This document shows positions 16,901 through 24,083 of a stretch of 47,722 nucleotides of DNA, one piece after another. Every line of letters starts with the position of its first letter. The first letter of the stretch is position 1. A model generated the notes under the pieces. The model searched no databases. It saw nothing but the letters and a program-made list of their open reading frames with translations, and was not told the origin of the DNA. Location of the stretch: positions 1-47,722 of the forward strand of contig DASUZK010000070.1 of the NCBI GenBank assembly GCA_036376915.1, given 5' to 3'. The stretch comes from VRUE01 sp036376915. GTDB lineage: Bacteria; Actinomycetota; Thermoleophilia; Solirubrobacterales; 70-9. The translations under genes and the position numbers were made by a program.

Positions 16901-17041
16901 TTGTACCGCGACGCGACTCATGGCCCGATACCGGGCGAATGCTTCGTGCAGAGACATAGCGGCCACGATACGAGTGGCCGCAGACGATCTGTGTTCCTCT
17001 CGAAACCAGCTGAATCTTGGCCGTCGCAAGATCAGGGGCAT
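13967..17041 (-). CDS. type IIG-like restriction-modification enzyme (N6-adenine methyltransferase with nuclease motif)
   Basis: 1024 aa. The N-terminal region has GRIDLLYRNLVFEVKRDL, i.e. Asp90 and E99-V-K101, a PD-(D/E)xK-like nuclease site. The central methyltransferase domain has DLGEFYTPDWL (341-351), SAM motif I DPACGSGT (369-376) and catalytic motif IV NPPW (568-571), typical of gamma-class N6-adenine methyltransferases of the Eco57I/type IIG group. The rest (from about 700) probably includes target recognition; FWFIKAESGQTSDRPW and GLLNSDFVNDAIKS occur there. A start at ATG 16957 (MSLHEAFARYRAM) is equally plausible. It is the first gene of the island cluster and would both mark self DNA and cut foreign DNA. 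Confidence 0.88.
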   Translation of the reverse strand: MPLILRRPRFSWFREEHRSSAATRIVAAMSLHEAFARYRAMSRVAVQENLHHDKRRAQLQELLRDGFGVEADEVELERNVRFAEVRGRIDLLYRNLVFEVKRDLKREHEDVIRELHLYLSSLDNRAFAIAADGQRFEAYRLVSKEVVLVNELSLEEVDDETAIQWLDAFLFTQQAIAPTAESVVRRFGPHSPVFLSAEDELGEMWDEAKQKLTAETKRAEWDRLLGIVYGSSKGSDSLFLRHTYLAIVSRLFAFLAIKQAPPASNEVTEVITGRAFHRLGIENLVEEDFFGWISEPGIETKARRLGQGIARHLSVYATELVDEDLLKQLYETLVDPDDRHDLGEFYTPDWLAAVVLREANYGPGQRLLDPACGSGTFLFLAVRVLRESGLQGQALVTEAEQHLVGFDVHPLAVTVARANFVLALREDLQAAKSTVSIPIWMANSLAVPELRFGRPIEVPVPESPTGASERFTLPTEMEEVVPGSLAQTVGHVRELSEPSIDDKDADAALSTQLDDLGVGNFSDIWLANLRLFRKLVREGRDTIWGFVLSNAVRPQVVAQNPVDLVVGNPPWLALRDIADATYQGQLTELALEYGLLKERRGWQTGALELATIFACFSIDHYLKTEGKLAFVLPRGVLFGAKQHEPFRRLEVSPSFAPVKAFDLADVDPLFNVPSTALIIRKEGKPKEVHWPVQTVSGTLPTRNVSEHDACSSLSFSTAQELTASAQLESFYLQKALQGATLAPRPFWFIKAESGQTSDRPWCVTDEESIRKAKDPWKIISLEGQIESEFIFATVLAVYAFQLGPIKLCALPVATEKTLRLLSPQEVLRAGGSGFYKWLKAAEGLWEKHRKASVSQSVPLFQYLDNHKNLTRQRLGGTRLVYGSDGSHVRAVVVNPKPILESVVPKPRGIIYDMNTYWIDVRSESEAHYLAGLLNSDFVNDAIKSAQTQGAWGARHIHRRPFERVAIPEFESTNDDHKRLAEISRIAHDRFEAKTPARTRAKQLDPLEDLMPEMNSITAKVCGVL

Positions 17042-17196
17042 CTAGCATTTGCAGAGACTTGAGGCGAGCACGGGAGGTCGGCTGCCCTGCCTGCTACCCC
17101 ACGTTGACGGCGGAGATCGGGTAGCTGAAGAATCCTCTGACCTGGCGCTCGTCGTGATGTCCCGGCCTCGTGGAGTGCATCGCATCGGGTCGAGGA

Positions 17197-17349
17197 CTAC
17201 CGCCACTCCTCGCGCAGTCCCCCCACGCGCTCGTGCAGGTTGCCGCCGGTCTCAGGCAACCGGAGTAGCGGGTCGACCAGCTCGTCGTCCCGCGTCAGGA
17301 CGACACGCCCGGTTCCCTCGGCTTTCTTGGTCGGTCCACACTCGTTGGG
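17197..17349 (-). pseudogene. possible C-terminal remnant of a lost gene
   Basis: A 50-codon minus-strand frame with host-like GC-rich third positions, ending in NLHERVGGLREEWR and a TAG stop, but with no usable start and an in-frame stop just before it. It overlaps the 3' end of the adjacent membrane-protein gene in another frame. It looks like the tail of a host gene truncated at the island's right edge. I do not recognise the family. The surrounding 17042-17294 stretch shows nothing else. Confidence 0.25.
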
Positions 17350-17753
17350 TCAGCTCGGGAGCCACGCCGCAGCATGCTGTAGTCACCTGCGCCGCCCATG
17401 ATTGCGGCCGCAGCGATCAGGGCTAGGTAGGCGCCGATCTCGGGGTCGGCGCTCGCTGGGAAGTCGAAGAGGATGAGCCAGGCGAGGAGGAGCGTTGCCA
17501 CTACTCCGAGCAGGTCGGTCGCTGCGTTCATTGACAGGTCGGGGCGGAAGAAGCTGTGGCGGCCGCCGGTGATAGCGGCTCCGATCGCGACTAGGCCGGC
17601 GATCAGGAAGAAGACGTCGGCCATCGTTGAGAACTCCCAGCCGGTTTGGCTGACGCCCTGGATGTCGGCCCAGGGGAGGAACAGGGAGACGATTAGCAGG
17701 ACGCCTCCGGCGCCCGCGATCAGTTGACCGATGCCGGGCTTGCTCATGTTCAT
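17295..17753 (-). CDS. four-helix membrane protein, unknown function
   Basis: 152 aa with four hydrophobic helices at about residues 8-28, 44-63, 80-97 and 105-122, and a charged, basic tail. After the first helix an LPWADIQGV loop is followed by GWEF. No family is certain. The ATG overlaps the stop of the MmyB-type regulator (4 bp), so the two are almost surely one transcription unit and this protein may be the regulator's output. Host-like composition places it outside the island. Confidence 0.75.
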   Translation of the reverse strand: MNMSKPGIGQLIAGAGGVLLIVSLFLPWADIQGVSQTGWEFSTMADVFFLIAGLVAIGAAITGGRHSFFRPDLSMNAATDLLGVVATLLLAWLILFDFPASADPEIGAYLALIAAAAIMGGAGDYSMLRRGSRADPTSVDRPRKPREPGVSS

Positions 17754-18601
17754 CGTCCTCCTCTGTTTGGCGGTGTTTGCGAGTCGACGTTTCGGCGGTC
17801 GCTGGCCATGCTCTCGAGCGTCTCCGCGGTTGCCGCATCGGCTGGGAAGAGCGACTCGATCGAGAGCTCGGAGGTCGTTACCTCGCCTGCGAAGCCGAAG
17901 GTGGCGACCGTGCCGACGAACGAGAGTTCGTCGCCGTCGGGAGTGCGCATCCGCAGCGGCGTGAGGATCTCCCTCGCGGCCGCCTCGACGACAGGGAGCT
18001 GCTCGTGCTCGGGCGCGGGGTAGCTCGCGACCAGCTCGAGCAGCTCAGCCAGATCGTCATCCGCGGTGATCGCGACCTGACGCTGGAGCCGCTCGAGGAA
18101 ATACGCCCGAACCTCCCCGAGGTTGAGGACCAGGGGCGCCAGCCCGCGCGGATGAAGGCCCATCCGCAGCGCGTTGACCGGCGGCTCGAGCAGCTCCGGG
18201 TCGACCCACTCCCCGAACGCCCTGAACGCCGAGTTGGCGGCGACGACGTTCCAGCTCCGGTCCATGGCCATCGCCGGGTAAGGCTCCTGCGCGGTGAGGA
18301 CTCGGTCGAGCGCCTCTCGCACCGGCTCCAGCTCTGGCTCCTCGAGCGAGCGCTCGGGGAATGCCGGGGCGTAGCCGGCGGCGAGCAGCAGCTGGTTCCG
18401 CTCCCGGAACGGCATTTCGAGTTGCTCGGCCACCCGCAGTAGCACCTCGCGCCCCGGCTTCGAGCGGCCTGTCTCGACGAAGCTCAGGTGACGGGCGGAG
18501 GTTCCCGCGTCGAGCGCCAGCTCGAGCTGGGTGAGTCGCCGCCGCTCGCGCCACTCCCGCAGCAGCGGCCCGACATCGGCATTGGGGCTTGCGGTCGGCA
18601 T
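17750..18601 (-). CDS. helix-turn-helix regulator, MmyB-like ligand-binding domain
   Basis: 283 aa. The N-terminal Cro/CI-type HTH (about residues 10-65: LLREWRERRRLTQLELAL... ARHLSFVETGRSKPGREV) is followed by an MmyB-like domain with AMDRSWNVVAANSAFRAFG and an LSFVGTVATFG block near the end. This architecture is very common in actinobacteria; many members are thought to bind a fatty-acid-like ligand. It is transcribed before and overlaps the membrane-protein gene, which it may control together with itself. Confidence 0.92.
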   Translation of the reverse strand: MPTASPNADVGPLLREWRERRRLTQLELALDAGTSARHLSFVETGRSKPGREVLLRVAEQLEMPFRERNQLLLAAGYAPAFPERSLEEPELEPVREALDRVLTAQEPYPAMAMDRSWNVVAANSAFRAFGEWVDPELLEPPVNALRMGLHPRGLAPLVLNLGEVRAYFLERLQRQVAITADDDLAELLELVASYPAPEHEQLPVVEAAAREILTPLRMRTPDGDELSFVGTVATFGFAGEVTTSELSIESLFPADAATAETLESMASDRRNVDSQTPPNRGGR

Positions 18602-18662
18602 CTGACGGCGACTCTAGCCCGGCCGGGCGCGCCCGTCGATTACCTCGGGGTAATCGACGGCG

Positions 18663-19208
18663 TCACCCTTCCTGGCCCAGCAACGGATGCACCAGACCGT
18701 GCTCGGCGCAGATCGCTGGCAGGCTCTCCATGTCGAACTCGATCGCGAAGCGCTCGCCTAGGGCTACCGGGTCGAAGGTGCCGTCCTTCTGGGTTCGGTC
18801 GAACTCGCGGAAGAAGTGCTCGAAGCCGGCGGGGGAGATGATCTCGAGGATGCGGAGGGGCTCGTCGCCGGCGTTCCAGAAGGTGTGCCACTGGTCGCGG
18901 GGCTTGAAGGCCAGGTCGCCCGCCTCGGCGTAGATGACGTCGTCGCCTAGCAGGGCGCCCATGCGGCCCTCGAGGACGAAGCTGTACTCGTCGACTCCCT
19001 TGTGGCGGTGGCGGGGGGCGCAGAGGGAGCGGGGCGGGACCGGGTGTTCGACCAGGGAGAAGCCGCCTCCCGATTCCTCCCCGAAGACGAGGAAGCGCGC
19101 GTCGCAACCGCCTAGCTCGGCGACGAGGCCCTCGTCGGGGCCGACCTTGCGCGGGCCTTGGGAAGCGTCGAAGCGGCGGAGCGTCGCGGTGAACTGGGCT
19201 GCGGACAT
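18663..19208 (-). CDS. cupin-domain protein
   Basis: 181 aa with a cupin core: PRHRHKGVDEYSFVLEGRM as motif 1 (HxH and Glu metal ligands) and GDLAFKPRDQWHTFWN as motif 2 with its His. Such single-domain cupins are metal-dependent enzymes or small-molecule sensors; the substrate is not evident. A GGAGG sits seven bases before the ATG. It is divergent from a TetR-family regulator 83 bp away, which probably controls it. Confidence 0.9.
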   Translation of the reverse strand: MSAAQFTATLRRFDASQGPRKVGPDEGLVAELGGCDARFLVFGEESGGGFSLVEHPVPPRSLCAPRHRHKGVDEYSFVLEGRMGALLGDDVIYAEAGDLAFKPRDQWHTFWNAGDEPLRILEIISPAGFEHFFREFDRTQKDGTFDPVALGERFAIEFDMESLPAICAEHGLVHPLLGQEG

Positions 19209-19291
19209 CGTGGAACCTCCATTTAGTTGAACAGTGATGTTCGCGAAAGTAGCATGCCGCCTCCGGCTCTGTCAAACTTCGTCGAACAAGA
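19209..19291. promoter_or_regulatory. divergent cupin/TetR intergenic region
   Basis: 83 bp between the two divergent starts. It contains the dyad GAAC-agtgat-GTTC at 19229-19242, a reasonable candidate TetR operator. It overlaps the region where a cupin promoter would lie. No strong -35/-10 pair can be named. Confidence 0.4.
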
Positions 19292-19915
19292 ATGTCTAGC
19301 GAAAGAGGAACAGCAGCAGCCACCAAGCGGCAGTACCGCAAGCGCCGCCGGGCCGAGCTCGAGGACGAGACGCGGCTTCGCATCACCGAGGCCGCGGTCG
19401 AGTTGCACGGGTCCCTCGGCCCCGCGAAGACGACGATCAGCGCCGTCGCCGAGCTGGCCGGCGTGCAGCGCGCCACCGTCTACAGGCACTTTCCCGACGA
19501 AGAGGCCCTCTTCGGCGCCTGCTCCATGCACTGGCTCGGACAGCACCCCCTGCCCGATCTCGCCGAGTGGGCCGCGGTCGCCGACCCCGACGAGCGCCTG
19601 CGGCTCGCCCTGAGCGGTCTCTACGCCTGGTATGAGTCCGGCGAGGAGATGCTGGAGAAGACGACGCGGGACGCCAGCCTCGTCCCCGCGATGCGCGTCC
19701 CCGTGGAGCTCAGGCAAGCCTGGCTCGCGGAGGCCGCGGCGACGATCGTCCGCGGCCGCCCCGAGCGCGGCGCGCGCAGGCGCAGGATCGAGGGCGCCGT
19801 CGGCCACGCGATCTCGTTCGCCACCTGGCGCTCCCTCGTCCGCGACCAGGGCCTCGCCACCTCAGACGCGGTCGACCTGATGCACGGGCTGGTCGCGCTC
19901 GCCGCCGCGAGGTGA
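19292..19915 (+). CDS. TetR/AcrR family transcriptional regulator
   Basis: 207 aa. The N-terminal DNA-binding domain (residues about 24-70) has the TetR pattern TRLRITEAAVELHGSLG then TTISAVAELAGVQRATVYRHFPDEEALF. The C-terminal ligand domain has no clue to the ligand. A basic N-terminal extension (KRQYRKRRRAE) precedes the HTH. Its position opposite the cupin gene suggests local autoregulation and control of the cupin. Confidence 0.93.
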   Translation: MSSERGTAAATKRQYRKRRRAELEDETRLRITEAAVELHGSLGPAKTTISAVAELAGVQRATVYRHFPDEEALFGACSMHWLGQHPLPDLAEWAAVADPDERLRLALSGLYAWYESGEEMLEKTTRDASLVPAMRVPVELRQAWLAEAAATIVRGRPERGARRRRIEGAVGHAISFATWRSLVRDQGLATSDAVDLMHGLVALAAAR

Positions 19916-19928
19916 CGGCGGCCTCGGC

Positions 19929-21803
19929 TTACGCCTTGACCGCGGCGCGCGCACCGGGGCCTTCGCGGACCTCGAAGCGGCGGGTCTTGGGCCACTGGCG
20001 GAAGAACGCATCGGCGTCGGAGGCGGTGAGGGGGCGGGTGAAGAGGAACCCCTGACCCCTGTCGCATGCTTCGGACTTGATCAGGGAGAGATCCTGCGGT
20101 CGCTCGATTCCCTCGGCGGTCGTTTCGATGGCGAGCGCTTTGCCGAGCTGCACGAGGGTGTGCAGGAGGATCTCCCCCTCGCTGCCTTCGGAGAGCTTGG
20201 AGATGAAGGAGCGGTCGATCTTCAGCATGTCGACGGGGAACTGCTGGAGGTGGGCAAGCGAGGAATAGCCGGTGCCGAAGTCGTCGACGGCGATCCGGAT
20301 CCCGAGGTCCTTGAGAGAGGCGAGCCTGCGCGCGGTCTCCTCGACGTTGCGCATCAGCGTCGTCTCGGTGATCTCGATCGTCAGCGCACTTGCCTCGAGC
20401 CCGCTCGAACCGAGCGCTTCCTCGACGTGCATGAGCAGGTCGTCGGTGTCGAGCTGGAGGGCGGAGACGTTGACCGACATTCCGAGGGAGTAGCCGTTGT
20501 CTTGCCACCTGGCCGCCTGGGTGCAGGCCTCTCCGAGCACCCAGGCCCCGACGTCGACGATCATCCCGCTCTCCTCCAGCAGGGGGATGAAGTCCTCGGG
20601 CTGCACGACGCCGCGCCCCGGCCGGCGCCAGCGGATCAGCGCCTCGACCCCCGTCGGCGTCATGCTCTCGAGGTCGAACGTCGGCTGGTAGACGAGGAAG
20701 AACTCCTCGCCATCGAGCGCCCCCTGGAGGTCCATTTCGATCTCCATGCGGGACTGGACTTCGTCCTGCATCTCGGACTCGAACACGAGGTAGCGATTCG
20801 TGTCGCTCCACTTGGCCCGGTACATGGCGATGTCGGCGTCGCGCAGCAGCTCTTCGGCGGAGGCCCGTCCGCCGGTGGCGATGCCGATGCTCGCCTTGAC
20901 GAAGACGCGCGAGTCGTCGGCTCCGCTGAGCGTGAACGGCTCCTTGAACGCTTCCAGCAGGCGCTCGGCGATCAGCTCCGGCCCGGCGGCCAGCGAGAGC
21001 CCGTCGGCGACGACCACGAACTCGTCGCCGCCTAGGCGGCCGAGCGCATCGGTCTCGCGGATGACCCCCTCGAGGCGGCTGGCGACCGCGCAGAGCAGCT
21101 CGTCGCCGACGCCGTGCCCGAGCGAGTCGTTGATCGCCTTGAAGTTGTCCAGGTCGATGAAGAGGGCCGCCACCGGTTCCTGGTTCAGCCGGGTTCGCGT
21201 CAGCGTCTGCTCGATGCGGTCGAGGATCAGGGTCCGGTTGGGAAGCCCGGTGAGCGCGTCATGCGTGGCGAGGAAGACCAGTTCCTTCTCGCGGCTGGCC
21301 AGTTCCTCGTGCGAGCGTTGGCGCTCGCCCTCGAAGGACTCGCACATCCGCACGAGAGTGACGTCGAGGCTGCGCTGCAGCATTCGCAGGGCTCGCTCGA
21401 GCACCTCGGCGCCGAGGTCGAGATCGCTCGCGCAGGCCCTCAGCACCGATGCGGTGGAGTCGCGCCAGCGCATGCACCGCTTGGTCACCTCGTTCAGCGG
21501 CGCGGCCCGCTGCGAGGCGAGCTGGGCGAAGATGCGCCAGGACTCCTGGCCGACCTCCCGCGCGACCGCTTCCCCCTCGCCGGCCATCCATCGCGCCACG
21601 GCCACCGTGGACACCGCCCCGACTTTCTCGAAGCTCTCTTCGACGTGCCTGTCGAGCATGCGCCCGGATGACGCCGAGCGCTCCATCATCTGGCCGACCA
21701 CGTCGGCGGTCCGTGCGTTCAGCGCGCTGCCGAGGCGACGGAGCTCGCGCTCCATCTCGCTGTCCTGCCGGTCGACTCCGGCAGGAGCCCGACTGCCCGT
21801 CAT
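19929..21803 (-). CDS. bifunctional GGDEF-EAL c-di-GMP enzyme
   Basis: About 624 aa from ATG 21803 (a TTG at 21842 would add 13 residues). Numbering from the longer form: an N-terminal helical region of about 190 residues without a known sensor domain; a GGDEF domain with intact GGDEF (271-275) and an I-site RETD exactly five residues before it; an EAL domain with EAL (400-402), NVSALQL, ITETTLM, DDFGTGYSSL and TTAEGIE. Both catalytic sites look intact, so the protein could make and degrade cyclic di-GMP, with feedback through the I-site. No membrane helix is evident. It overlaps nothing; the TetR gene converges on it 13 bp away. Confidence 0.93.
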   Translation of the reverse strand: MTGSRAPAGVDRQDSEMERELRRLGSALNARTADVVGQMMERSASSGRMLDRHVEESFEKVGAVSTVAVARWMAGEGEAVAREVGQESWRIFAQLASQRAAPLNEVTKRCMRWRDSTASVLRACASDLDLGAEVLERALRMLQRSLDVTLVRMCESFEGERQRSHEELASREKELVFLATHDALTGLPNRTLILDRIEQTLTRTRLNQEPVAALFIDLDNFKAINDSLGHGVGDELLCAVASRLEGVIRETDALGRLGGDEFVVVADGLSLAAGPELIAERLLEAFKEPFTLSGADDSRVFVKASIGIATGGRASAEELLRDADIAMYRAKWSDTNRYLVFESEMQDEVQSRMEIEMDLQGALDGEEFFLVYQPTFDLESMTPTGVEALIRWRRPGRGVVQPEDFIPLLEESGMIVDVGAWVLGEACTQAARWQDNGYSLGMSVNVSALQLDTDDLLMHVEEALGSSGLEASALTIEITETTLMRNVEETARRLASLKDLGIRIAVDDFGTGYSSLAHLQQFPVDMLKIDRSFISKLSEGSEGEILLHTLVQLGKALAIETTAEGIERPQDLSLIKSEACDRGQGFLFTRPLTASDADAFFRQWPKTRRFEVREGPGARAAVKA

Positions 21804-21823
21804 GAACGGGTTATCGGCGATCG

Positions 21824-21840
21824 GGTCAAGGCTCTTGACC
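21824..21840. promoter_or_regulatory. small palindrome upstream of GGDEF-EAL gene
   Basis: GGTCAAG-GCT-CTTGACC is a perfect 7-bp dyad 21-37 bp before the ATG at 21803. It would be coding if translation began at TTG 21842. Its position fits an operator or core promoter element; no regulator is identified. Confidence 0.35.
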
Positions 21841-21854
21841 AAACAAACGTTGAG

Positions 21855-22331
21855 TCAGCCGAGTGGCCGGTACTCGCCCCCGCTGAACACCAGCGGATCG
21901 CCCTCGCCGCTCTCCAGGTCCCGCACCTCGCCGGTGACGATCACGTGGTCGCCCGCGGCGATCACGTCGCGGAGGTCGCAGGCGATCCAGAGCAGGGAGC
22001 CTTCGATGGCGGGGATGCCGGCCCGCTCGCTCCAGCCGACCCCGTCCCACTTGTCGGCCACCGGGGCCTTGGTGGCGAAGGCGCGGGCGATCGGCTCCTG
22101 ACCCGCGTGCAGGACGCTGACGCCGAAGTGGTTGGCGGCCTGGACGGCGAGCAGGGTGCGCGAGCCGCGGTCGAGGCAGGCCAGCATCAGCATCGGCTCT
22201 ATGGAGAGCGAGCAGACGGCGTTGGCGGTCGCTCCGGCCGGACCGTCGGGACCGCTGGCGCTGACCACGGTGACGCCAGTCGGCAGCATCGCCATCGCGG
22301 CTCGGAAGCGGGCTGAATCGGGCGTCGGCAT
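21855..22331 (-). CDS. flavin reductase-like domain protein
   Basis: 158 aa starting MPTPDSARFRAAMAMLPTGVTVV, the typical N-terminus of DIM6/NTAB-family flavin reductases, followed by GATANAVCSLSIEPMLMLACLDR, in which the usual S/T-L-S-P segment that binds FMN is recognisable. Such proteins reduce FMN/FAD for partner monooxygenases or act as stand-alone NAD(P)H:flavin oxidoreductases. Longer starts would run into the divergent cytochrome gene. It is divergent from the cytochrome c lipoprotein gene, only 44 bp apart. Confidence 0.9.
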   Translation of the reverse strand: MPTPDSARFRAAMAMLPTGVTVVSASGPDGPAGATANAVCSLSIEPMLMLACLDRGSRTLLAVQAANHFGVSVLHAGQEPIARAFATKAPVADKWDGVGWSERAGIPAIEGSLLWIACDLRDVIAAGDHVIVTGEVRDLESGEGDPLVFSGGEYRPLG

Positions 22332-22375
22332 CGTGGAGGAACCGGATCGGGTCAAGACAATATGATGCGCGCCGC

Positions 22376-22777
22376 GTGCGCCCTGCACTGATCACAGCCA
22401 CGGTCGTCCTCGCTGCCCTCGGGCTCGCCGCCTGCGGATTCGGCGAAGAAGGCGTCTCGGTCGCCGAGAACGACCCCAGCCACGGGGGGGCCACCCTCTT
22501 CGCCACGCACTGCTCCGGCTGTCACACGCTGAGCGCCGCCGGCACCCAGGGAAGCGGCAATCGCGGCCTGCGCACGCAGGGTCCCAACCTCGACCAGCGA
22601 ACCGAGACGTATGACGACGCTCTCTTCGCGATCCAGAACGGCGGCTTCTCCGGCGCGATCATGCCCGCCAACATCGTCGTCGGCGACGAGGCCGACGAAG
22701 TCGCCCGCTTCGTCGCCGAGTACGCGGGCGGCGAAGCCGAAGAATCGCCCCGTCCCGGCGCCCAGCCGGCGCCCTAG
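22376..22777 (+). CDS. c-type cytochrome lipoprotein
   Basis: 133 aa, GTG start. A lipobox LAAC ends at Cys20, so the mature protein is probably lipid-anchored outside the membrane. One heme c site CSGCH (46-50) and a candidate axial methionine in IMPANI (Met96) define a small monoheme cytochrome c. The tail is Pro/Ala-rich. It may shuttle electrons in the respiratory chain. It precedes serS by 12 bp, but functional linkage to serS is doubtful. Confidence 0.92.
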   Translation: MRPALITATVVLAALGLAACGFGEEGVSVAENDPSHGGATLFATHCSGCHTLSAAGTQGSGNRGLRTQGPNLDQRTETYDDALFAIQNGGFSGAIMPANIVVGDEADEVARFVAEYAGGEAEESPRPGAQPAP

Positions 22778-22789
22778 CCCTTCCGAGCG

Positions 22790-24061
22790 ATGCTCGACCT
22801 GAAGCTGATCCGCTCCGACCCCGAGCGGGTCAAGGCGGCGCTCGCGCGCCGCGGGGCCGCCGAGCAGGTCGACGAGCTGCTCGGCCTCGACGCCCGTCGC
22901 CGCGAGCTGTTGCCCCAGATCGAGGGCGCCCAAGCCGAGCGCAAGACGCTCTCCAAGCAGATCGGAGAGGCGAAGCAGCGCGGGGAGGGCGCCGAGGAGC
23001 AGATGCGGGCCGTGGCGACGCTGAAGGAGACGATCGAGTCAGGCAAGGCCGAGCTGGAGCAGGTCGAGGCCGACCTGCAGAGGCTCGCCGGCGCGCTGCC
23101 CAACCTGCCCGACCCCGACGCCCCCGAAGGGATGACCGAGGAGGACGCGGTCGTCCTGCGCGAGGAGGGCGAGCGTCCGAGCTTCGACTTCGAGCCCCGC
23201 GACCACCTCGAGATCGGCACCGAGCTCGGCCTGATCGACATGGAGGCGGGTGCGCGCCTCTCCGGCTCGCGCTTCGCCTACATAAAGGGCGACCTGGTGA
23301 TGCTGGAGCTGGCCCTGGTCCGCTTCGCCCTCGACCTGGTTCGCGGCGAGGGGCACGAGCCCGTCGTCCCGCCCGTCCTCGTCCGCGAAGAGGCGCTCTA
23401 CGGCACCGGCTTCCTGCCCGGCGACCGCGACCAGATCTACGAGGTGCCCAAGGACGAGCTCTTCCTCGTCGGCACCTCCGAGGTCTCCCTCGCCGCCCTG
23501 CACGCCGACGAGATCCTCGCGGCCGAGCGGTTGCCCCTGCGCTACGCCGGCTTCTCGACCTGCTTCCGCCGCGAGGCCGGCGCCGCCGGCCGCGACACGC
23601 GCGGCATCTTCCGCGTCCATCAGTTCGACAAGGTCGAGATGTTCTCGTTCGTCGAGCCCTCGGAGTCCGCGGCCGAGCTCGAGCGCCTGCTGGCGATCGA
23701 GGAGCGGATCCTCTCGGCGCTGGAGATCCCCTACCGCGTCGTCAACGTGGCCGCCGGCGACCTCGGCGCCCCGGCGGCGAAGAAGTACGACTGCGAGGCC
23801 TGGATCCCCAGCCAGGAGCGTTACCGCGAGCTGACCTCCTGCTCCAACACGACCGACTACCAGGCGCGACGCCTCAGTTGTAGGTATCGGCCCGGCGACG
23901 GCGAATCACCGGAGGCGGTGCACACCCTGAACGGGACGGCGGTGGCCGTGGGACGGACGATGATCGCGCTGATCGAGAACCGGCAAGAGCGGGACGGCGG
24001 GTTCACGCTACCCACTATTTTGCATTCGTACGGCGCGCCTGAGAGGATCGGGACTCGATGA
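22790..24061 (+). CDS. serS: serine--tRNA ligase
   Basis: 423 aa, the normal length of bacterial SerRS. The N-terminal long coiled-coil arm (MLDLKLIRSDPERVKAAL to about residue 105) is followed by the class II catalytic core with motif 2 (STCFRREAGAAGRDTRGIFR), VHQFDKVEMF, the serine-site SCSNTTDYQARR, and motif 3 (NGTAVAVGRTMIALIENRQ). It charges tRNA-Ser and tRNA-Sec with serine in the cytoplasm. It is followed 22 bp later by a response-regulator gene. Confidence 0.98.
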   Translation: MLDLKLIRSDPERVKAALARRGAAEQVDELLGLDARRRELLPQIEGAQAERKTLSKQIGEAKQRGEGAEEQMRAVATLKETIESGKAELEQVEADLQRLAGALPNLPDPDAPEGMTEEDAVVLREEGERPSFDFEPRDHLEIGTELGLIDMEAGARLSGSRFAYIKGDLVMLELALVRFALDLVRGEGHEPVVPPVLVREEALYGTGFLPGDRDQIYEVPKDELFLVGTSEVSLAALHADEILAAERLPLRYAGFSTCFRREAGAAGRDTRGIFRVHQFDKVEMFSFVEPSESAAELERLLAIEERILSALEIPYRVVNVAAGDLGAPAAKKYDCEAWIPSQERYRELTSCSNTTDYQARRLSCRYRPGDGESPEAVHTLNGTAVAVGRTMIALIENRQERDGGFTLPTILHSYGAPERIGTR

Positions 24062-24083
24062 ATTTGCGTAGGGAAGGCTTCCT

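Larger units (their letters stand above)
10529..17041. mobile_element. tRNA-Asp-adjacent, AT-richer genomic island with defence-type genes
   Basis: From just after tRNA-Asp to about 17.04 kb the DNA is visibly less GC-rich than on either side, and its codons often end in A or T, unlike the strong G/C third positions of neighbours. It holds three same-strand genes: an N6-adenine methyltransferase with an N-terminal nuclease motif, a PLD-fold nuclease candidate and an OLD-type ATPase/nuclease. The tRNA junction, composition and gene content support transfer. I found no integrase and no convincing duplicated tRNA 3' end at the far side, so the mechanism and exact right boundary are unresolved. 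Confidence 0.6.

Noticed and set aside
10777..17041. Naming the island as Gabija, DISARM or BREX
   Set aside because: Defining partners are missing: no GajB helicase, no DrmA/DrmB or SNF2 helicase, no PglZ/BrxC/BrxL.
10529..17350. Direct repeat of the tRNA-Asp 3' end at the far side of the island (attR)
   Set aside because: The best resemblance, GGGTCGAG followed by CCGCCACTCC near 17187-17210, matches only short pieces of the tRNA 3' end and contains gaps; it is not a convincing attachment site. No integrase gene is present.
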